Shown here: positions 60,086-64,000 of the stretch, piece by piece | Position numbering within the stretch: the first letter of the stretch is position 1 | How the letters are laid out: each line of letters starts with the position of its first letter | NCBI GenBank assembly: GCA_019187665.1 | Contig: JABARH010000003.1 | Span: 158,982-222,981 of the forward strand | Length of the DNA: 64,000 nucleotides | From: Anaerolineales bacterium | GTDB lineage: Bacteria > Chloroflexota > Anaerolineae > Anaerolineales > Villigracilaceae | Reading direction: 5' to 3' | Notes under the pieces: generated by a model | What the model saw: the letters and a program-made list of their open reading frames with translations, nothing else | Database searches by the model: none | What the model was told of the DNA's origin: nothing | Translations under genes and position numbers: made by a program

Positions 60086-61321
60086 CTATTGGCTGTTGGC
60101 TGTGGACTGTGTAATTTGCGCTCCGAATGTTCCATCGGAAACGCGGACTTGAATTGGCTCATTGGCTTTCGCTTGATTAACATTGCGGATCAAACTGCCA
60201 TCTGTTTTGGTGACAACGGCATAGCCTCGCGCGAGCACTTGAAACGGATTCAGCGCGTCCAGTCGTTTGCGCAGTCCGCCCATTCTGCCCGCTTCGAGGC
60301 GGAGACGGTGCGCCTGCGCGCTGATTGCGCGGCGGGAGCATTCATCCACGCGCTGACGCTCCGATTGCAGTTGCCGGGCAGGAGAATGGAAGCGGATGCG
60401 CGATTCGATATTCGATAATGCGATTCGTCCCTGCTGGACGAGGTTGGTCAGCGCAATCTCCATGCGTTGACCGAGGTCGCTCATGCTGGAGGCGAGGTCG
60501 AATAATGTGATGGATGTCGCCAATTCTGCGGCGGCGGTGGGAGTGGGCGCGCGCAGGTCGGCGGCGAAATCGGCGAGGGTGAAATCGGTTTCGTGGCCGA
60601 CGCCGCAGATGACGGGTATCTCGCTGGCGGCGATGGCGCGCACAACGCGTTCATCGTTGAACGCCCACAGGTCTTCGATGGAGCCGCCGCCGCGCGCCGC
60701 GAGGATTACGTCCGGGCGGAGGTCGAGGCGGTTGAGGCGCTCGAGGGCGGAAACCAGCGCGGGAGGCGCATCCACGCCCTGGACCGGCGAGGGCGCGAGG
60801 ATCACCTCCGCGAGGGGCAGGCGGCGGCGCAGGGTGTTGAGCATGTCGCGCAGCGCCGCGCCGGTGGCAGAGGTCACGATGCCGATGCGGCGCGGAAGTT
60901 CCGGGATGGGGCGTTTGCGATCCGCGTCGAAGAGTCCCTCTGATTCGAGCAAGGCTTTGAGCCGCAAAAATTCCGCGTAGAGCGCGCCCTCGCCGACGGG
61001 ACGAATTAGGTCCGCGTAGAGTTGATATTGCCCGCCGGTTTCGTACACGCCGATACTGCCGTGCGCTTCGACTTCCATGCCGTCGCGCAGGGGCAGTTTC
61101 ATTTTGGCGGCGTTGAGTTTCCACATCACTGCGCGCAGGGACGCGCCTGAATCTTTGAGCGTGAAATAAATATGCCCCGAAGCGGGGCGCGACAGGTTGG
61201 AGATCTCGCCGCGCACCCACAGGTCTTGCAGGGCGGAATCGTCCTCGATGGTTTTGCGGATGCGCGCCGTCAGGCGGGTGACGGTCCATTGGACTGTGTT
61301 GAAGAGGGAGGGCTGGGTCAC
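60086..61321 (-). CDS. xseA: Exodeoxyribonuclease VII large subunit
   Basis: 411 residues. N-terminal OB fold (WVRGEISNLSRPASGHIYFT), catalytic domain (GIVTSATGAALRDMLNTLRR, AARGGGSIEDLWAFN, VICGVGHETDFTLADFAAD), long coiled coil (about 275-360) and C-terminal segment. The start is GTG 61321, abutting a TATTAT -10; an upstream in-frame ATG would begin next to a MITE. The last codons (QSTANSQ) are written by an ACAGCCA heptamer array at 60086-60106. Confidence 0.93.
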   Translation of the reverse strand: MTQPSLFNTVQWTVTRLTARIRKTIEDDSALQDLWVRGEISNLSRPASGHIYFTLKDSGASLRAVMWKLNAAKMKLPLRDGMEVEAHGSIGVYETGGQYQLYADLIRPVGEGALYAEFLRLKALLESEGLFDADRKRPIPELPRRIGIVTSATGAALRDMLNTLRRRLPLAEVILAPSPVQGVDAPPALVSALERLNRLDLRPDVILAARGGGSIEDLWAFNDERVVRAIAASEIPVICGVGHETDFTLADFAADLRAPTPTAAAELATSITLFDLASSMSDLGQRMEIALTNLVQQGRIALSNIESRIRFHSPARQLQSERQRVDECSRRAISAQAHRLRLEAGRMGGLRKRLDALNPFQVLARGYAVVTKTDGSLIRNVNQAKANEPIQVRVSDGTFGAQITQSTANSQ

Positions 61322-61330
61322 AGGGCGAGG

Positions 61331-61336
61331 ATAATA
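61331..61336 (-). promoter_or_regulatory. TATTAT -10 element for the xseA GTG start
   Basis: On the minus strand nine nt separate it from GTG 61321; no ribosome site. Confidence 0.55.
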
Positions 61337-61376
61337 CAAGCATGGAGGAGAGTCAACCTTGCAGGAAAACGCCGGC

Positions 61377-61526
61377 ATGGTTTTTTCAAGGTCGGAGATT
61401 CATCAACGCGAGTTACGCCAATCAGCGAATGACGCGAATAAACCCAGGAAAATTCGCGAAATTCGCCTATTCGTGGCATTCGCGTTCCAAACCCGCCGGT
61501 TTGTCAAGCGACTTTGAAAAGACCAT
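61377..61526 (+). mobile_element. MITE family 2, copy D (150 bp, 10-bp target duplication)
   Basis: Terminal inverted repeats ATGGTTTTTTCAAGGTCGG and its right-end partner CGACTTTGAAAAGACCAT match at about 17 of 19 positions. Flanked by the direct repeat AAAACGCCGG (61366-61375 and 61528-61537). It is the inverted near-copy of 51941-52092. With the remaining DNA to 61681 it makes up a gene-free 370-bp gap. Confidence 0.9.
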
Positions 61527-61681
61527 AAAAACGCCGGTCGAGCAGCCTGAGGCGACAGTCGCAGGTATATCGAAACCAACGAGTTGAAATCAAACGATTG
61601 TTTCCATGAAAGGCGGTGGTCTCGATACGCCCCGCAAAGAGCGCGGGACTACTCGACCACCGGCGAAATGTGTTTTTCTGT

Positions 61682-61687
61682 TAAAAT
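61682..61687 (+). promoter_or_regulatory. TAAAAT -10 element for the HIT gene start
   Basis: Six nt (CACAAT) separate it from ATG 61694. Confidence 0.55.
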
Positions 61688-61693
61688 CACAAT

Positions 61694-62173
61694 ATGAAAC
61701 AAATGTCCACACCCTGGCGCAGAAAGTACATTGAGGGGCACGCGAAAGAGGAAGGCTGTGTTTTTTGCAACGCGTTGGCGAAACAGGACGACACCCAATC
61801 GTTGATCGTACATCGCGGACAGCGCGCCTTCGTCATCGTTAATTTGTATCCATACACCAACGGTCATTTGATGGTCGCGCCCAACGATCATCAGTCGGCG
61901 CTGGAAGCGCTCGACGCGGAAACGCGCGCGGAGATCATGGAACTATCCACGCGGGCGATTGCGGTTTTGAAAGACGTGTATCAACCGCACGCTTTTAACC
62001 TCGGCGCGAACATCGGCAAGGCGGCGGGCGCGGGCGTGCCGGACCACATCCACATGCATGTCGTCCCGCGCTGGAACGGAGATTCGAGTTTCATGCCTGT
62101 CGTCGGCGAGACGCGCGTCCTGCCGGAGACGGTGGAGGAAACGTGCCAGCGCGTGCGCGCCGCCTGGAAGTAG
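61694..62173 (+). CDS. HIT-family hydrolase (Ap4A hydrolase/phosphorylase-like)
   Basis: 159 residues. Histidine triad HIHMHVVPRW, zinc-type Cys pair CVFC, and NLYPYTNGHLMVAPNDH. Acts on dinucleoside polyphosphates or AMP derivatives. The first few residues could start at the second Met (MSTPWRRK), but the -10 geometry favours ATG 61694. Confidence 0.94.
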   Translation: MKQMSTPWRRKYIEGHAKEEGCVFCNALAKQDDTQSLIVHRGQRAFVIVNLYPYTNGHLMVAPNDHQSALEALDAETRAEIMELSTRAIAVLKDVYQPHAFNLGANIGKAAGAGVPDHIHMHVVPRWNGDSSFMPVVGETRVLPETVEETCQRVRAAWK

Positions 62174-62178
62174 GTCCC

Positions 62179-63009
62179 ATGCCCCAACCGAAATTGAGTT
62201 CCGCTACCGCCGCCATCAACGGCGCAAAAATTAATTACGAGCTCGCAGGCGAAGGCGCGCCGTTCGTGATGATCCATGCCGGGGTCGCGGACCGGCGTCA
62301 ATGGGAAAACGAATTCGCTTATTTCTCGAAACATTTTCGCGTCCTGCGTTACGACATGCGCGGCTACGGCAAGAGCGACCCGCTTGACGGCGAATACAGT
62401 CACCTCGGCGACCTCACCACCCTGTTGAATCACCTGCACATTGACGGACCTGTCATTTTGATGGGATGCTCGATGGGCGGCGGAATCGCGATGAACTTCG
62501 CATTGACGAATCCATCGCGCGCCAGGGCGTTGATCATGGTCGGTTCGGCTCCCACCGGGCTGGAATTGGACGTTCCGTCGCCTGCGAAATTTGCAGAGGC
62601 GGAAAAAGCGTTCGAGGCGAAAGATTGGGACCTGGTCTGCGAATTCGAAACGCAGATCTGGTTCGACGGTTCCGGGCGGACGCCGCAGCAGGTCAATCCA
62701 GCGATGCGAAAACTCCTTTATGAGATGAATCACATCGCGTTGACTCACGAAGCGAAGGGACTCGGCAAACGTCTGCCCGACATGGAGACCTCCGCCGCAG
62801 AGCGATTGAGCGAATTGAATCTGCCGGCGCTGGTCATCGTGGGAGTCCATGACACGCCGTACATCCTCGCCGCAGCGGATGTGATGGTGGAAAAAATTCC
62901 GTACGCAAAGAAAGTTGTTTTCGAGGATGCCGCCCACCTGCCGAACATGGATCATCCCGAGGAGTTCCGCAGGATCATCGAGGCGTTTTTGGAACGGGTG
63001 ATGAAGTAG
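62179..63009 (+). CDS. Alpha/beta hydrolase
   Basis: 276 residues. Oxyanion region MIHAGVADRRQW, nucleophile elbow GCSMGGG (Ser), acid in VIVGVHDTPY and catalytic His in DAAHLPNMDHPEEF. Substrate unknown; resembles 3-oxoadipate enol-lactonase-like and other esterases. The ATG lies 5 bp after the HIT stop codon, so the two are coupled. Confidence 0.92.
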   Translation: MPQPKLSSATAAINGAKINYELAGEGAPFVMIHAGVADRRQWENEFAYFSKHFRVLRYDMRGYGKSDPLDGEYSHLGDLTTLLNHLHIDGPVILMGCSMGGGIAMNFALTNPSRARALIMVGSAPTGLELDVPSPAKFAEAEKAFEAKDWDLVCEFETQIWFDGSGRTPQQVNPAMRKLLYEMNHIALTHEAKGLGKRLPDMETSAAERLSELNLPALVIVGVHDTPYILAAADVMVEKIPYAKKVVFEDAAHLPNMDHPEEFRRIIEAFLERVMK

Positions 63010-63015
63010 CATTGC

Positions 63016-64000
63016 ATGCGAAGATTCATTCCTTCGACCTTGCTCAGGGCCAGCCTTCATCTTTCACGCGTAGCATTCATCATTCTCCTCTCCGCCTGCC
63101 AACCCGCGACCGAAACTCCCGCCGCAACCGCAACAGCGACCAGCACATCCACGATCACGCCCGGTCCCTCGCCGACGGCGACGCTGACTCCCACGTCCAC
63201 GCCGCAGCCCACAGCATCACCGCGCACGCTCGGTCCGACCAACGATAAATTTCCTGCGGGCATCAATCCACTGAGCGGCCTCCCCGTCGCCGACCCGTCT
63301 CTGCTCGACATCCCCGCCCTGCTCATCTCCATCTCGCACTTCCCAGCCACGGCGCGTCCGCAGGCGGGGCTTTCCTTCGCGCCCTTCGTCTACGAGATCT
63401 CGATCACCGAAGGCGCGACACGTCACCTGGCAGTGTTCTACGGAAAATTCCCGGAGCCGGAGATTCCGCTCACCGGCGATTGCGACATCCGCACGGAGCC
63501 GGTCACGCGCAACGGACTCTTGCTCGGAAATCGCGTCTGGCTCGACGGGAATGCGGATGGCCGCGTGGACGATTGGGAGGCCGGCGTGGGTGGAGTCTGC
63601 GTGAACCTGCGCGGCGAATCCGCAAACGCGATCCTCCAGCAAACGACGACGGACAGCAACGGCTATTACGCGTTTAACGTCACGCCGGGAAAGTATGTCG
63701 TTGAATTCGTTAAACCCGCCGAATGGAAATTGACCGCGCAGGACGCGGGGGACGAATCCGCTGACAGCGACGCGGACGCCTCCACGGGCCTCACCCGCCC
63801 GGTGGTTGTCAATGAAGCGGATATTCTCCACGTGGACGCCGGTCTGGTCGCGCCGAATTATCCAGCCAGCGGAACGCTTCCGCTCGCGCAAGTCGGGCCG
63901 GTGCGTTCGGGGCGATTGGTCTACGCGGATCTCGCCGCGTCTTATGCAAACTCGTGTCTCATTTACGCGTTCGCCTCGGAGGAGGTGCTGGAACAGTTGC
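63016..64000 (+). CDS. DUF3048 lipoprotein with an inserted SdrD-B-like domain (3' end beyond window)
   Basis: 328 codons visible, open to the window edge. Signal peptide and lipobox LLSAC (Cys about 29), a Thr/Pro-rich linker, then the N-terminal half of DUF3048 (NPLSGLPVADPSLL, RPQAGLSFAPFVYEISITEG, TRHLAVFYG). The continuation VGPVRSGRLVYADLAASYA is found only after a beta-sandwich insert (about 158-285) with GNRVWLDGNADGRVDDWEAG, VCVNLRG and TTDSNGYYAFNVTPGKYVVE, the SdrD-B pattern. DUF3048 (YerB-type) proteins are surface lipoproteins of unknown role. Confidence 0.88.
   Translation, partial: MRRFIPSTLLRASLHLSRVAFIILLSACQPATETPAATATATSTSTITPGPSPTATLTPTSTPQPTASPRTLGPTNDKFPAGINPLSGLPVADPSLLDIPALLISISHFPATARPQAGLSFAPFVYEISITEGATRHLAVFYGKFPEPEIPLTGDCDIRTEPVTRNGLLLGNRVWLDGNADGRVDDWEAGVGGVCVNLRGESANAILQQTTTDSNGYYAFNVTPGKYVVEFVKPAEWKLTAQDAGDESADSDADASTGLTRPVVVNEADILHVDAGLVAPNYPASGTLPLAQVGPVRSGRLVYADLAASYANSCLIYAFASEEVLEQL

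Noticed and set aside
61322..61378. Upstream ATG start of xseA
   Set aside because: It lies before a TATTAT -10 that abuts GTG 61321 and would reach the MITE.
61342..61587. Short reading frame with a peptide nearly identical to one on the minus strand at 51880-52098 (NASYANQRMTRINPGKFAKF)
   Set aside because: Both lie within MITE family 2; identity follows from the DNA repeat, starts differ, and there is no ribosome site.
1..64000. CRISPR array or cas genes
   Set aside because: The tandem repeats found are 7-8 bp units with no spacers, and no cas-like protein is present.

Overview
The window looks like a chromosomal contig of a Chloroflexota bacterium, most likely class Anaerolineae. This is inferred from gene content and style; there is no 16S gene here. 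The pointers are a topoisomerase I with an N-terminal DUF5679-type zinc module, lipoproteins with NBR1-like Ig domains and TP-rich linkers, an Agl23-type membrane glycosyltransferase joined to an NHL propeller, a type 2 IPP isomerase, many short tandem repeats in intergenic DNA, and -10 boxes lying directly against start codons. The DNA is GC-rich except for a visibly AT-richer restriction-modification segment at 45.9-48.1 kb.

Layout. 0-2.4 kb: MacB-type export system (permease cut by the window edge, ATPase, HlyD adaptor) on the minus strand. 2.6-9.8 kb: glutamate-synthase-type NADPH oxidoreductase, a MITE, a membrane HExxH protein, a DsbA-cyclophilin lipoprotein, a PrsW-like protease, TrmI and a zinc-ribbon protein. 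9.9-13.2 kb: ferredoxin, Mn-type superoxide dismutase, PspC, EamA transporter and an unknown protein. 13.3-15.6 kb: tRNA-Leu(TAG), trigger factor, ClpP. 15.7-23.9 kb: an XRE-STAND-TPR regulator facing a cluster of small unknown proteins (several with zinc ribbons) and a large secreted FN3 protein; the regulator and the secreted protein share a palindromic operator-like site. 23.9-31.3 kb: DUF1028 protein with an in-frame amber codon, HAD phosphatase, NBR1-Ig lipoprotein, RlmN, Agl23-NHL protein. 31.4-38.7 kb: sucCD, acpP, fni, then rpsP-khpA-rimM-dprA and manC. 38.8-45.6 kb: topA, a 59-residue membrane protein, a methyltransferase, an unknown membrane protein, greA and a dGTPase-like gene.

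45.7-54 kb is the most mosaic part: tRNA-Leu(TAA), a TdeIII-like restriction enzyme with its methyltransferase, glnS, a GAF/HD-GYP protein, then 1.2 kb with two kinds of MITE, tRNA-Gln(CTG), a fragment of an ABC ATPase gene and a UPF0175/DUF3368 toxin-antitoxin-like pair, just before the intact copy of that ATPase gene. 53.8-64 kb: DrrAB-type ABC exporter, murJ, a DUF212 protein, xseB-xseA, HIT hydrolase, alpha/beta hydrolase, and a DUF3048 lipoprotein with an inserted SdrD-B-like domain that runs off the window.

Most genes are housekeeping. The unusual material is (1) two MITE families with terminal inverted repeats and target-site duplications, (2) seven genes whose -10 element sits 6-9 nt before the start codon, implying leaderless mRNAs, (3) tandem 7-8 bp repeats that reach into coding sequences, and (4) the regulator-linked cluster of unknown genes at 18.5-23.8 kb.
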